Position numbers and translations under genes: made by a program
In this document: positions 1 to 10,733 of the stretch, piece by piece
How positions within the stretch are numbered: the first letter of the stretch is position 1
Layout of the letters: every line of letters begins with the position of its first letter
Assembly: GCA_002286855.1 (NCBI GenBank)
Contig: NRSV01000001.1
Location: 372,001-436,000 of the forward strand
DNA: 64,000 nucleotides
Source: Bipolaris cookei
Lineage: Eukaryota; Ascomycota; Dothideomycetes; Pleosporales; Pleosporaceae
Direction of reading: 5' to 3'
Notes under the pieces: model-generated
The model's input: only the letters and a program-made list of their open reading frames with translations
Told to the model about the DNA's origin: nothing
Database searches by the model: none

Positions 1-32
1 GCTCTACTTGTACATACTAACATATCTTGTAG

Positions 33-2388
33 GCCCATCGTCGACGAGCACAGGGAAACCACCGAGCGCAAAGCCTCCGTCTTCAACGATGAGCAAAAGC
101 GCCGTGAGAGCCTTGCGCGCCTAACAGCCAACATTGAGGGCGAGTAAGTTCTTAATAACAACCTAACTATATATTAAACATCTACTTATATCTACATACT
201 ATCCTTTTTGTTTCACTAACTCAACCCCAGAGTCCGCAACCCCCTTGTCGATATTTCCCGCTCCCAACTCCTCTCCAATGTCCACGACTTTGCCGTAGAG
301 CACAACCTCGAAGACGTCGAGCCCCTCCTCATCAAAGGCGCGCTCGTCGCCCAATCCCCTGCTCTCTTCGAGGAACTCGAAGACCTAGACGACACCGATC
401 GCACTTTTCTCCGCGAGGAACTAACGCACCGCTTTAAGCTGCCGCGCGTCTTGTACTTCACTATTATCCTTAATTCGATCGCGGCGGCTATCCAAGGATG
501 GGACCAGACGGGGTCGAATGGCGCGAACCTGACGTTTGGGCAGGCACTGGGGATTCCAGATTCCGGGCCGGAATGCGAGGCGGCGGGGAATTGTGAAAAG
601 AATGGGTGGATTATTGGATTTGTGAATGCGTGTCCGTATATTGCTATTGCGGTGTTTTGTGCGTGGATTTCTGGTGAGTTACATGTCCGAAAAGAAAATT
701 GTAGCTGTGTTATTATTATTATTATTGTTGTTGTTTTCGGGCTAACATACGACAGATCCTGTTAATGATCTCTGCGGTCGTCGTGGTACCATTTTCATTG
801 CTGCTGTCTTCTCGCTCTTGGCTCCGTTTGGAATGGGTCTCAGCCAGACGTGGGGCCAGCTCGCGGTGTGTCGTGTGCTCCTCGGTGTTGGTATGGGTCT
901 GAAGGAAGTCACTGTTCCTGTCTTCTCAGCCGAGAACGTCCCAGCCAGCGTTCGAGGCGGTCTCGTGATGTCCTGGCAGGTTTGTGGAAAGCCAAAGATG
1001 CTTAAATCGATGTTTATCTAACGATATCCAACTAGATTTGGACGGCTTTTGGCATCTTTCTTGGTACCGTCGCTAATCTCGTTGTCATGGCAAGTCGCCG
1101 TCTGATCTGCATTCGATGTGTAAATTCTTATACTAACATAAACCCTAGAACACTGGATCCATATCCTGGCGTCTCCAATTCGGCTCTGCCTTCATACCAG
1201 CCGTCCCCCTCGTCCTCGGCATCTACTTCGTCCCCGAGAGTCCCCGCTGGCTAATGAAGAAGCGCAAATATGCCCAAGCCTACCGATCTTTCCTGCGTCT
1301 CCGAAACTCGCCGCTCCAGGCTGCCCGCGACCTCTATTACACGCACTGCCTGCTCGAGCAAGAAGAAGTCCTGATCCGCGAGGCAGGCATCAACCCCAAG
1401 TCCAACTTCTTCACCCGCTTCATCGAGCTCTTTACTATCCCCCGTGTGCGCCGTGCAACACAGGCATCAGGTATCGTCATGATTGGCCAGCAAATGTGCG
1501 GCATCAACATCATCGCCTTCTACAGCTCCACCATCTTCGCTGAAGGTGGCGCCTCAAACAAAGAAGCCCTTATCGCCTCTTTCGGCTTTGGTCTCGTAAA
1601 CTTCCTTTTCGCCTGGCCCGCCGTCTGGACAATCGACACCTTTGGTCGCCGCGGCTTGCTCCTGACTACCTTCCCTAACATGTTCTGGACGCTGCTTGTC
1701 GCGGGGATGTGCTACTACATTCCTAAAGACAGCCCCGCACATCTCGGTCTCATCGCCTTTTTCGTCTACCTTTTCGGTGCGTTTTATAGCCCGGGCATGG
1801 GTCCCGTACCGTTTACGTACTCGGCTGAGGTATTCCCCTTGTCCCATCGTGAAGTCGGCATGTCGTGGGCCGTTGCGACGAACAACTTCTGGGCGAGCAT
1901 CTTATCTCTTACCCTCCCGCGCATGCTCAAAGTTATGAGACCGCAAGGTGTGTTTGGGTTTTACGCCGGACTGAACGTTGTTGCTCTTACTATGATGTAG
2001 GCCCCCTTCCTTTCTCCCTCCTCCCCCCCTTTTTATACAGACACAACCAACTACTATGTTTGCTAACACAAAAACAACAAGCTTCCTCTGGCTCCCCGAA
2101 ACCAAGCAGCGCACCCTCGAAGAACTAGACTACATCTTTGGCGTCCCCACCCGCAAACACATGAAGTACCAAGCAGGGGAGAATCTGCCCTGGTGGTTCA
2201 AAACGTATATTCTGCGCAAAAAGGGACTGGATAAGCCCCAGCTTTATCGGTTTGCGGATCAGAAACCCCCTATTAGTGTTACGGCGCAGATTGGGTGGGC
2301 GTGGAATACGTATGTGCTGCGCAAGAAGGGGTTGGTGAAGCCGGGCGCGTATGTGCAGCCGGCGCCGAGGGGGGAGAAGCAGGTTTAG
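33..2388 (+). CDS. MFS sugar/polyol transporter, 5' partial
   Basis: Plasma-membrane proton-coupled sugar or polyol transporter of the major facilitator superfamily. Exons read 33-143, 231-673, 756-979, 1036-1089, 1149-1996 and 2082-2388; the joined frame stays open for about 661 residues. The first exon follows a splice acceptor (cttgtag), so the start codon lies upstream of the window. Visible family marks are DLCGRRG in the loop after helix 2, PESPRWLMKK before the central loop, GQQMCGIN at the start of helix 7, DTFGRRG, and AEVFPLSHRE near helix 10. A long cytosolic N-terminus and a basic tail (repeated LRKKGL) resemble the fungal myo-inositol/polyol-like branch more than hexose transporters. 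The intron at 1090-1148 starts with GC rather than GT. Substrate is not decidable from sequence. Confidence 0.93.
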
Positions 2389-3293
2389 GTATGGTATTTT
2401 TGGTGGTGGAGCTTGGGTAGAGGGGGTGGGGAAGACAGGTGAGGTAATGGTAAGAAGAGGTGGGAGGTGGGGGAGAGGGTATGAGGATGTCGCATTTGAT
2501 GCTTCAACTGCATGGATTGCAGTGGAAAGTAATGGATGCCAGCAGGGGGTACACATGCCGTTCTTTCTTCTACTTTCTTCTTTTAGGCTCTATACCCTTT
2601 TTTACATGACTGCTGGTAGCTGCTGATAGCATGCTTACTTTCCTCGATAATACTATTGACTTTATGATCTATTGACTCGGTATTTCTACGTTGCAGATAG
2701 CAATGTAAAGTATCGACTGGCAAGTGCCTCTACGTGGGGTTTTTTCGAGACTCAAATGTACTACGTTTGGAGGTGATGGGTGCTGATCTCAGTATAAGAG
2801 TTGATTACGTGGTAAGCAGCTGGGATGTGACAGGGTCGACAGCATGGGTTCTAGGCGGTTAGATGGGTGAGATGGTTGCATGTGATTGGTAAGGTCATAG
2901 GTAGCGTCATCGTCATCGTCGTGGAGATATCCAGCATGATTTTATAACTTTTGATGTAGTTATTTCATCTAATATGTAAGTTACCTCCGTTTCCCGCGAA
3001 AAACTTGGTGGGCCGGAATGAACTAATGAAAACGCAGGGTCATCAGATGTTCTGGCACGATGCTGTGTTTGATTGGCTGGTTCTAGCTTACCGGGGTGTC
3101 CGTCACATCGGAAGGAATGTTCGGAACTTTCGCGGTCCAACGTACTCTCAAAAGAAACTAAAAGTTGTCAGCACCTTATCGTGCTTAGTAGGTGTATGGG
3201 GTGGTTTTCGACCCAAAATTCCGTTCTTGATTGTTCGTCAATTCGGGTCTTTTTGCTGAGTCTGTTACGCACTTTCTTCTTCTTCTTCTTCTT

Positions 3294-3324
<31 letters not shown>

Positions 3325-3656
3325 ATTTCGAAGTTGTAAGTAAGTACTGAGGTAGTAGATTTATTGGGATATCCATGCGTGCCAGACATGAACGAGCAGA
3401 TGCAACGGTATATATATTGTGAAGAGATGAGTGGCAGATTGCGGGCTGTAGGGAAGAAAAGTTGTTGTGAGATTGAGTTAGTTGTTATTATAGGAAACCT
3501 GTAAATGCTTCGGTGTTATTTTATGCGTTCTGACCTAGCTAGTTGTATATAGCGTTATTTAATTATATGCAGGCTAGGTACGACAATGAAGATTCTTCTG
3601 AGCTTCTGCAAAGGGGCATAGGTTAGTGCTGCAACTTACCTACTTGCTACTCTTGG
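2389..3656. other. Intergenic, no gene seen
   Basis: No supported coding region. It holds the 3' flank of the transporter and a long TTC microsatellite; short frames crossing the microsatellite encode only homopolymers. Confidence 0.7.
3274..3323. repeat. (TTC)n microsatellite
   Basis: About 16 to 17 uninterrupted TTC units. In other frames it reads as poly-Phe, poly-Lys or poly-Arg, which are not genes. Confidence 0.97.
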
Positions 3657-5094
3657 TATTATTATTATTATTCCATTATAGTCCTGTATCAGCCGTTGGC
3701 TATGTAAGACTTTGGCCAAAGGCCGTTCTATCTAACTAGTTACAATTTGGTACTTTGTGCTGTATTGCGTGACTGTGGTGCTTCGGCCTTTGACTAACTA
3801 AGCTATTGCTAGCTTTCTAGACGCCTGGTGCTAAAGAGCAGTTTGGTAACAGGGAGAGATGTAGGGCAGCTAGGCTGCCTTCCAGCGGGCTCTCTTAGGG
3901 GAAAAGAAATAGCGCTAATAAAATCAAATCAAATTCTTCTTCTTTATTTTTCTTCTTTTGTTGTCGTTTCTCTTGTTTTTTCTTCTTTCTAGCCTTCCTG
4001 GCCAAGGTGCCACTTTCTTGTTCCTATCCTCGTGCTAGTAATGAAAGCCAAAGTAGCTTCTATACCGCTCGTAGTATGGAGTAGAAGTGGGAGTTTGAGT
4101 ACTTTTTGGTCTAGAGTCTTCTTTAGCTGGTTTCTTTCTGCGCTGTAGAAGCCGCAGTATAGAAGTAGATGCTCTGCTGTTTGCGGTCTCCCACATTTGC
4201 AAACATCACATTCTCTTCTCTTAAATCTCTTTAGGTACGAGTTGAAGTATCCGTGTCCTATCTTAAGAGAATAGAAAGAGCTAGAAATATCTCTGTTCGT
4301 GCCTCTAGGGATTGCTAGTTGGTTTTTGAGCTTTAGATCGAAGATAGCTCCGTAGCTAGTCTTTCTCTCTCTTGCTTTTTCCCTGTACTTTCTCCACTCT
4401 TCTGCTTGGCTGGCTCGTTGAATCTCTTTTCGCTTTCTTAATTGCTGTTTGGTACGTTGTTCGCGCTAGAAGGAAGTCTCTTTTGTAGAGATAGGCTTCC
4501 TCTATAGAAGTAGCTTGAAGTTGTTGCGCGAACGTTCTTTGGCAATAAGATACGTTTTTTCTTAGCTTAGTTAACTCCTGACTCCACCAGGGCTTTGCTT
4601 TTGGCCCTTGTTTTAGCTGTGGAATAGCTTTATCTGCAGCTTGTTGGATTACTAGCGTAATAGCTTCTCCAATTACGTCTAGTTGTAGATTAAGCTCGTT
4701 GTCTTGGCCTAGGAGTAGGCTTCTTGAATCTGCTTTTCTTGGTTGGTTGATCTGATCTAGGGATTGTAGCGCTAGGTTGCTCTGGATAGCTTTGCCCAAC
4801 TCTTCTCTAAATAGGCCCCAGTCTGCCCTTTTCGTATTGTATCTTGCTTGGCTAGCAGGGTTATTAACTAGGTCCTTTGTTGTCTGGATTGAGAAGAGTA
4901 TTCCATGGTGATCAGATCCAGGTTCTGTTGTAGTTTGCCATTCTTTTACTTTGTCTTCTAGATCAGGGGTAGCGATAGATAGATCTAGTGTTGTTTCTCG
5001 TGACATATTAGGTCTAAAGAAAGTAGTAGCTCCTGGTGTGTTGAGAAGGCTAAGGTTCTGGTCTTCTATCCAATCTGCTGCCACAGAAACTTCC
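3657..5094 (-). mobile_element. Deleted LINE (non-LTR retrotransposon) relic
   Basis: On the minus strand the relic starts inside an endonuclease-domain reading frame and ends in a TAA/ATT repeat at 3657-3672, the kind of A-rich trinucleotide tail seen in Tad-like fungal LINEs. The endonuclease part (4356-5084) leads directly into the C-terminal zinc-finger end of a LINE polyprotein (about 3989-4350). The whole reverse transcriptase between them is missing, so the copy carries a large internal deletion as well as a 5' truncation. Its 5' edge abuts a ferric-reductase-like fragment at about 5100. Exact ends and target duplication were not resolved. Confidence 0.8.
3989..5084 (-). pseudogene. 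LINE ORF2 remnant: endonuclease C-end joined to zinc-finger tail
   Basis: The 5' part encodes the end of an AP-type endonuclease/exonuclease/phosphatase fold: GSDHHGI is the conserved catalytic SDH motif, and KPWWSQELTKLRK is the usual stretch just after the domain. After a stop at 4356 and a frame change, the reading continues with KIGHGYFNSYLKRF and a CDVCKCG...AEHLLLYC cysteine-histidine finger, the typical end of LINE ORF2, closing at a TAG at 3989. The reverse transcriptase (YADD-type core) is absent, so it cannot encode an active product. Confidence 0.8.
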
Positions 5095-5118
5095 TCCTCA
5101 TATATCGTAATCTTTCAG

Positions 5119-6184
5119 TAAGCAAGCCCAACACAAGTGTGTCTATTGAGAGCTTTCACAACACTCTCCAAATAAAGGTTAAAGTGCCCAGGCCTTGGAA
5201 GATTCAGCCCGGCCAGTATGTCTACCTTACTATGAGGAGACCCGGATTTTTCTCTATATTGCAGCGCTACCCTTTCATGGTAGCAGACTCAGAATCAGAC
5301 GACCACGACTTCCAGTTGCGTATTCAATCTAAGGCGGGTTTCACAAGTCAACTCCTTACACAGACCTTTTATAGAACCAGGGAGCTTAGTGCTTTTATAG
5401 AAGGGCCCTACGGGCAAGGATTCGACCTTCGAGACTTTGGTACAGTGGTTCTATTCGCTAGTGGGATTGGGATTGTTGGCCATCTTGCCTATGTTCAAAA
5501 GCTCATACGCGACCACCAGCAATCAAAAACCAAGACAAGAGATCTACTTCTAATCTGGCACGTAGATGATAAGTATCAGCTGGACTTGGTCTGGGAGGTT
5601 ATGAACATTATACTGAGAAAGGACGATCTTCTAGGCACTGCAACGCACAAAGATACCGGTATTACGTCCCGAAGCGGAAAGATAGACCGATACTTGGGTG
5701 GTAGTACCACCGGAGAAAACCCAGGAGTGCGACCTGCACCGCATGGAGACAATGCAAGTTGTAATGTGACGATATAGTTTTAGCAAACGCTAATCCTTCT
5801 AAGATTATAGATGTTTATATCTACGGTGACTACGAGATATTGAATGAGGCCGGGAATGCAGTATCATACAGGCGGACAGGCAGTCGGATTGCTGAGGTAA
5901 AAGGAAAGCCAGATGTGCGGCAAATTATCAGCGATGTTCTAGAGACGAGAAATGGAAGACTCGCAATCTGTGGTAAGATTTTTCATTCACTGTCGCTACA
6001 CCAAATAACCTGGGCAGTATGCGCACACTGGGGAATGAGGTATCAGGCGCGAGAACGCGTTGCTCATCCCAGCTATAAGCAAGTGAGATATCTGGAGCTA
6101 GACTTTCAACCATTTGAACTGAGGCAGCACAATAAGAGAAGACACTCTTTGCCAATCCAGTGCCGTGGGATCGAAGGTGCTTAG
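5119..6184 (+). pseudogene. Ferric reductase / NADPH-oxidase-like C-terminal fragment
   Basis: Encodes the cytosolic FAD- and NADPH-binding half of a ferric-reductase transmembrane-family protein. Visible motifs: PGQYVYLTM and YPFMVAD (FAD-binding), GPYGQ, FASGIGIVGHL (nucleotide-binding glycine motif), then KPDVRQII, GRLAIC and YLELDFQPFE at the end. The N-terminal haem-binding membrane domain is missing; the LINE relic lies where it should be. The frame breaks between about 5660 and 5790, and a 45-base intron (5973-6017) can be spliced in the last part. It looks like a remnant left after LINE insertion or rearrangement. Whether the frame break is an old indel or a missed intron is open. Confidence 0.75.
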
Positions 6185-6214
6185 ATAGAAATGAATCTCA
6201 AATCCACCCGTCCA

Positions 6215-6661
6215 TCAACATGGTAGTTTTTTTGGGCTCTTTGATGCTCTATAAGGCGCTATGAAAGCTTTAAATGCTTGTTCCTGGTCGTGGCTGAGTT
6301 GATCTACTGCGTCTGAGACTGCGTTGGAAAGGTCTCGGATCTCGTCGAAAGCAATTCCATCAAGTAAACCAAGAATACATGCTTGCAGTAAGTCTTGGGA
6401 GATTCTGTCAATCTTTTCCTTAATCTTTTCTGCGTGCCGGTAACATTCCCGGTAGAATGTAAGCTCGAATCTAAGTTCCCCATTTCTGGGGTTGAGAAAA
6501 TCGATGTACTGAACCATATCTTTGGGCTGCTTCGACTTTTGCATATTGTAAGGCTCCATTTCTATCGCGATCGTCGTACCACCATAGCATCTTATGATAT
6601 GGTCAATTTTATTAGCTTTGAGAGGCCTTCCACGAGGCAGCTTTCTCATTGCCGAATCCAT
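6215..6661 (-). CDS. Hypothetical protein, 148 aa
   Basis: Not recognised. A single open frame from ATG with no visible signal peptide or membrane segment. The start is basic (MRKLPRGRPLKANK) and the second half is charged and likely helical (FYRECYRHAEKIKEKIDRISQ). It is divergently arranged with the kinase-fold gene that starts at 6791, with 129 bases between starts. It could be a single exon of a larger model. Evidence for a real gene is open frame and position only. Confidence 0.4.
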   Translation of the reverse strand: MDSAMRKLPRGRPLKANKIDHIIRCYGGTTIAIEMEPYNMQKSKQPKDMVQYIDFLNPRNGELRFELTFYRECYRHAEKIKEKIDRISQDLLQACILGLLDGIAFDEIRDLSNAVSDAVDQLSHDQEQAFKAFIAPYRASKSPKKLPC

Positions 6662-7590
6662 AATAAAATGTGAAGCTGAATGGGAACCAAGTAGTCTTAA
6701 GATCGCTGAGTTAGCGCAGGTACAAATGTGCGGATGGGTTTTTTATATTAAGCCTGCAGCAAGCCCCTAGCTCACGAAGTATCAGCTAATATGGATTCTA
6801 GGCGGCTGACGATCTTTCCAAGGGCGACGAATGGCGTAGAAAACTCAAACTTTATTAACAGAAAGGGTGGCTCTGCTGAGCCGAGAGCCCCGAAGCGAAG
6901 GCTTCATAGTGAAGATGGACTGATAGAGCGTAAGCTCCCAAAGCCTACGTTAACCCTTCGAGCAAAGCGCAAAATCTTCATACCACTTGATGAAGATCCT
7001 GGAAGACACTATCAATGTATACATATCGTGGATCCGGAAGGAGAAAGACCTTATTGTTTGGCCCAAGGAATTGCCTCAGGTGCTACTGAGAACGGATACC
7101 GAGTCGTGATGATTCGACATAGCCCTGATAAATCCGTTTATGGCTTAGAGAATGCGAACCCGAACCTTCTCAATGTTGTGTCTGTTTTTAGTTTTCAGGG
7201 TTCTTTGTTCACCGTCTTTGATAGACCTGGTCTTGCATTGTCTGAGATTGCTGTGTCTCATTCCTCACCGCTGGGCTTAGCTCAGGTGAGAACAATAAGC
7301 GTAGAGGTAGGGCAATCGCACGTTCAATCATTCATGGAGTAATATTAGTGTAGGCACTTTCTGGTATCTGCGCATTGTACACTGCAGGCCTTTGCTTCCC
7401 TTCAGTTAATGTAGAAGATATTACAATTTCAGAAAGTGATGGTCGAGTCGAAGTTGGTAAGTATCGAACGCTTCACAGGAGGAGTTCCAACCGCTAAACA
7501 GCACGTAGCATTGGACCGAGCATCTTTGCAAGAAATAATGGCAGATAATAAGGCTGTTGCCTTCGGAAAAATGCTAGAAAACCTACAGTA

Positions 7591-7629
7591 GAGGTTCGCG
7601 TAACGCCCGGGTTCGCGCAACGCCCCACC
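7591..7629 (+). repeat. Left terminal inverted repeat of the pogo-type element
   Basis: 39 bases identical in reverse complement to 9651-9689, preceded by the TA target duplication. Confidence 0.95.
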
Positions 7630-7737
7630 CACAACACAACAGCTTCATGAGTATTGCAGCTGTAACACCCCAACAAATCGTGATATAATTGCGCAAAAGT
7701 AAATTTATACTATATAATAGCCTGCGAAGACTTTGCG

Positions 7738-9604
7738 CTAGTCTAAATCTTTTTTTGGGCGGCGGATTGTACGCGTTCTGGTGGTTTTGGGTGGAACTGG
7801 CTGTGCAACTACCCGGGCTCCCACAGAAGCTGTACCACCCACAACACGTTTCTGACGCTTTGCAGCTGGCTTGTGAGCTGTTGAAGCCTTGCGCTTACCC
7901 TTTTGAGATAATTTTATAAGCTTTTTGGTGTTGTTGATGAGCTGCTGGTGTTGTTTCTTGGCCTGCTTTGCAGCGTCATCTTTTCTCTTCTCCTCCGCCC
8001 GTTTCTCCCGCTCTACACGCCTCACAGCTTTGAGTTGAAGATCACAATCGCGAGCTGCCTTCTTGATATCGGCTTGCTTGGCTTTTTGAAGCTTTTCAAG
8101 CTCGGCTTGTTGTTGTTGTGAAGCCCGACGATCGCGAGCTCGTTGTACACTCCTGGGCGACCACAATTTGGCTCCCCCATGGTAAACCTCGTCCTCATCA
8201 AGCTGGAGGGTGTAGCTCTGCTTTGGTCGCCTCTCCTTGATGGCCAGGGACCGCTTGAGGCCCCGGATTTCACCGTGGAGGAGTTGATTTTGAGCTGCAA
8301 TGTGGTGTAAACTTCGTTGAAGCTTCTTGACGTCTTTACTGCTCTGATCCTTCACCTCACGGCGTACAATTGACTTGAGCTTGAGCCAATCCTCACCGGA
8401 GAGGACTGACTGACTGCTGTCAGAATCTGAAGCCTCCTTGGCAAACTTCTTGAGTACAGCGTCTGGGTTGGGTGGGTATATACCCGTGGCTTCAAAAGAC
8501 CTCTTGATGAGTGGAGGTTTGAATACGCTGTTCCAGGAGCTCCAGAAGAGCGGGAAGAAGTCTCCTTTGGTCAAATTGAGTAACCCCTGACTGTCCTGGA
8601 GGTATCCGGACAGCTCATTTGAGTAAGCTTGTGCAAGGGGTTTGAACATCACCACATCAAGTGGCTGAAGCGTATGGGTAGCGTGAGGCGGAAATACAAA
8701 CAACAGGATCTTGTGTTCGTGGCAAAACTCAATAAACTCCATGGTTACATGGGATCCGTGGCCGTCAAGGAGTAGTAATCGATACCCAGTCAAAGCGTGT
8801 CGTCTAGTCTCCCGTTCGAACACCCCTTTGAGCCAAGCTAACCCAATATCGTTGTTGCTCCAGCCGGAGGGAGATGAGGTTACAAAGACTGAGTGCTCCC
8901 CTGCTTGTATAGCTTCAACCCAGCTTGATTGAACAGCTCCGTTGGCTCCCTGGAAGATGAGTGTAGGACTTAGAGGTTTGCCATCCGAACAAATACAAGC
9001 CACCACTGTTATCCACTCGCTGTTGCCGTCTTCAAGTACTTGCCTTTTCCCCTTTTGCTCCCAAAGCGTCTTATTGAATATACGCTTTGTTCCCCCAACC
9101 CGGCCGAGTTGAAACCCCTCCGAGTTGAAACCCCTTTTCGTCCATATTGAATATATGGAGCGGCTGTATATCGTACTCCTCCATCTTTTCAAGGAGAAGC
9201 TTGAAATACAAGTTTTATTTGGCTCCGGAATCAGCTTTAGTCCGTTCCTTGGTCATGCCTTTGGTGTAGCGTGAGATGAGATACTTGGGATGGCGGTGGA
9301 TAAACCGGGTAACCCAGCTTCTGGAGACCGGTTTGCCAGCCAGCTGGCTGGCAAACTGTTGTATCATTACTCTTGAAGGAGGCAAACTTCGCTCATGAAG
9401 CGTTTTGATATATTGTACAAGCTCAGCTTCGTGTTCTGGGTGGAGTACTTGGTGCGCAGCGTTGCGGGTTGTTGAAAGCCCTTGGTGCCTTCGAGCCAGC
9501 GTGCTACGCTTAACACCGTACTTGGCAGCAACTTTGCCGTACGAGAAATCATCTCCTGGTTCGCGCGATTCAATTTCTTCAATTGCTTTTTGAATCGGAT
9601 CCAT
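7738..9604 (-). pseudogene. pogo/Fot1 transposase, broken
   Basis: Begins at ATG 9604 with a psq-type helix-turn-helix (GKVAAKYGVKRSTLARR) followed by a CENP-B-type DNA-binding domain (VSRSWVTRFIHRHP). A TAA at 9215-9217 interrupts the frame just before the catalytic domain. Then a 16-base tandem duplication at 9104-9119/9120-9135, over the DEKGFQLG motif, shifts the frame. The rest is an intact DDE_1 domain: LLLDGHGSH and FPPHATHTLQPLDVVMF give the catalytic aspartates, and a basic coiled-coil tail ends at 7738. The two lesions make this copy unable to encode a full transposase. Confidence 0.9.
9104..9135. repeat. 16-base tandem duplication inside the transposase
   Basis: Two adjacent identical copies of ccgagttgaaacccct. 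Sixteen is not a multiple of three, so the duplication causes a frameshift. Confidence 0.95.
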
Positions 9605-9650
9605 ATTGGTGGAGTTGTGTGGTGTTGAAGTTTTGTTGTTGTTGGGGTGA

Positions 9651-9689
9651 GGTGGGGCGTTGCGCGAACCCGGGCGTTACGCGAACCTC
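9651..9689 (-). repeat. Right terminal inverted repeat of the pogo-type element
   Basis: Reverse complement of 7591-7629 without mismatch; followed by TA at 9690-9691. Confidence 0.95.
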
Positions 9690-10037
9690 TACTGTACTGT
9701 AGTGTCCGTTGTTCCGGGTTCTTCAACCCTACAGCAAAACCAGGGTCTCCTTGCTTTCATCCACCACGCCGCTGGAACATCATATCAAGAATTAAAGAGG
9801 GTAACTATATTTCGTTGAAGTCATAGTATAATGCTAAAATGTTGTAGGATAGTTTTTTTGAAAAACGCTTTGCCCACAGCGTCGCTGATTCCTTTTGTCT
9901 TGAATGCACAGGTTATAGTGTTCCCGGTCGAATATGTAACAGAATCTGTAATTACTGATTTGGGGACGTCGTAGAAATAACGGTGAAGTAAAATTGTGAT
10001 AATAAATAGATGCTCAAAAATGTTTTGATGAGAGAGG

Positions 10038-10733
10038 TTACTGGTTCTTCCCAGCTAACGATTTTCCTCGTCGAGACTTCTTTCGTCGTCCATCTTCGGT
10101 AGCAATTTCGAGAGCCTTGTTCAGGCTTGCGACCTGATTCTTTCCATCTTCGACTTGTTGGGATAGAGTTTTGATCTTCTCGCCAAGCTCCATGTTATGG
10201 TACTGGAAATCCACATTTTGATCCATAACGTACCTCAACTTGGCGAAATCGTCATCCTCCGAATGCTGATTGGAAATTGCCTGCACAAGCAGAGCGTTCT
10301 TGGCTGACTCTGAAATCATCTCACTGATACTTTGGCCATCTTGTGAGCCCTCCACATCGCCTCCAACCAGATTGGCTCGAGAGTTGTTCAACAGGCTTTC
10401 GGCTCGCCTAGCCACCTCATCGGCGAACGTCCGAGATTCCGTTACAGATTTGTTGAGATCTTCTTGGACCTTCGCGCAGCTCTCGTACTCCTTCAACAGC
10501 TTGTCGTGACATTCTTGTAGCTCTATGAATTGCTGGTTAAAGAGTTCGCTTGCCTTCCGTTCCTGTTGTAATTCTTTCTCTATCGCTAAGATTTGCCGTC
10601 GTGTATTTCCTATTTTGCTTTGAGCCAATTGAAGGTGTTGATACATGCTTTGTAGCTGGCTTTGGCCATAACTATACAAGTTAGTCATGTATACCGCAAC
10701 CCTGGCACAGCATGCTTGGTTGCAAGAACTCAT
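10038..10733 (-). CDS. Coiled-coil hypothetical protein, about 231 aa
   Basis: Not assigned to a family. Long heptad-like stretches (about residues 25-115 and 180-215, e.g. ILAIEKELQQERKASELFNQQ) predict a coiled coil, and the C-terminus is strongly basic (RRKKSRRGKSLAGK), which suits a nuclear or nucleic-acid-contacting role. The first 20 residues contain four cysteines and may not be real: an intron from 10746 to 10672 (gtagca, branch ctaac, end tatag) would instead give a start at 10760 (MIDLSYGQ). It lies downstream of the kinase-fold gene in convergent orientation, ends 80 bases apart. Confidence 0.55.
   Translation of the reverse strand: MSSCNQACCARVAVYMTNLYSYGQSQLQSMYQHLQLAQSKIGNTRRQILAIEKELQQERKASELFNQQFIELQECHDKLLKEYESCAKVQEDLNKSVTESRTFADEVARRAESLLNNSRANLVGGDVEGSQDGQSISEMISESAKNALLVQAISNQHSEDDDFAKLRYVMDQNVDFQYHNMELGEKIKTLSQQVEDGKNQVASLNKALEIATEDGRRKKSRRGKSLAGKNQ

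Larger units (their letters stand above)
7591..9689 (-). mobile_element. pogo/Fot1-type DNA transposon, non-autonomous copy
   Basis: A 2.1 kb element with perfect 39-base terminal inverted repeats (7591-7629 and 9651-9689, starting GAGGTTCGCGTAACG) and a TA target duplication on each side (7589-7590 and 9690-9691). It encodes a DDE transposase on the minus strand that is broken by a stop and a short tandem duplication. It sits inside the kinase-fold gene. The identical ends suggest a fairly recent insertion. Confidence 0.95.
6791..9958 (+). pseudogene. Kinase-fold (pseudokinase-like) gene interrupted by a transposon
   Basis: Protein-kinase-like fold without catalytic residues, split by the pogo element at 7591-9689. 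Readable exons: 6791-7306; 7354-about 7456 after a 47-base intron; about 7479-7588; then 9692-9776 beyond the element, a donor at 9777, and a last exon to a stop at 9958. The N-lobe-like part carries YCLAQGIASG and VVSVFSFQGSLFTVFD. The place of the HRD catalytic loop reads LCFPSVNVEDI, so catalysis is unlikely; a C-lobe-like helix reads LLAFIHHAAGTSYQEL. Removing the element plus one TA leaves the frame open across the junction. A second break at 7457-7478 is either a 22-base intron or a frameshift. Function unknown; family call is inference from fold-like motifs. Confidence 0.6.

Noticed and set aside
3168..3389. Poly-Lys, poly-Arg and poly-Phe frames
   Set aside because: Direct translation of the TTC microsatellite.
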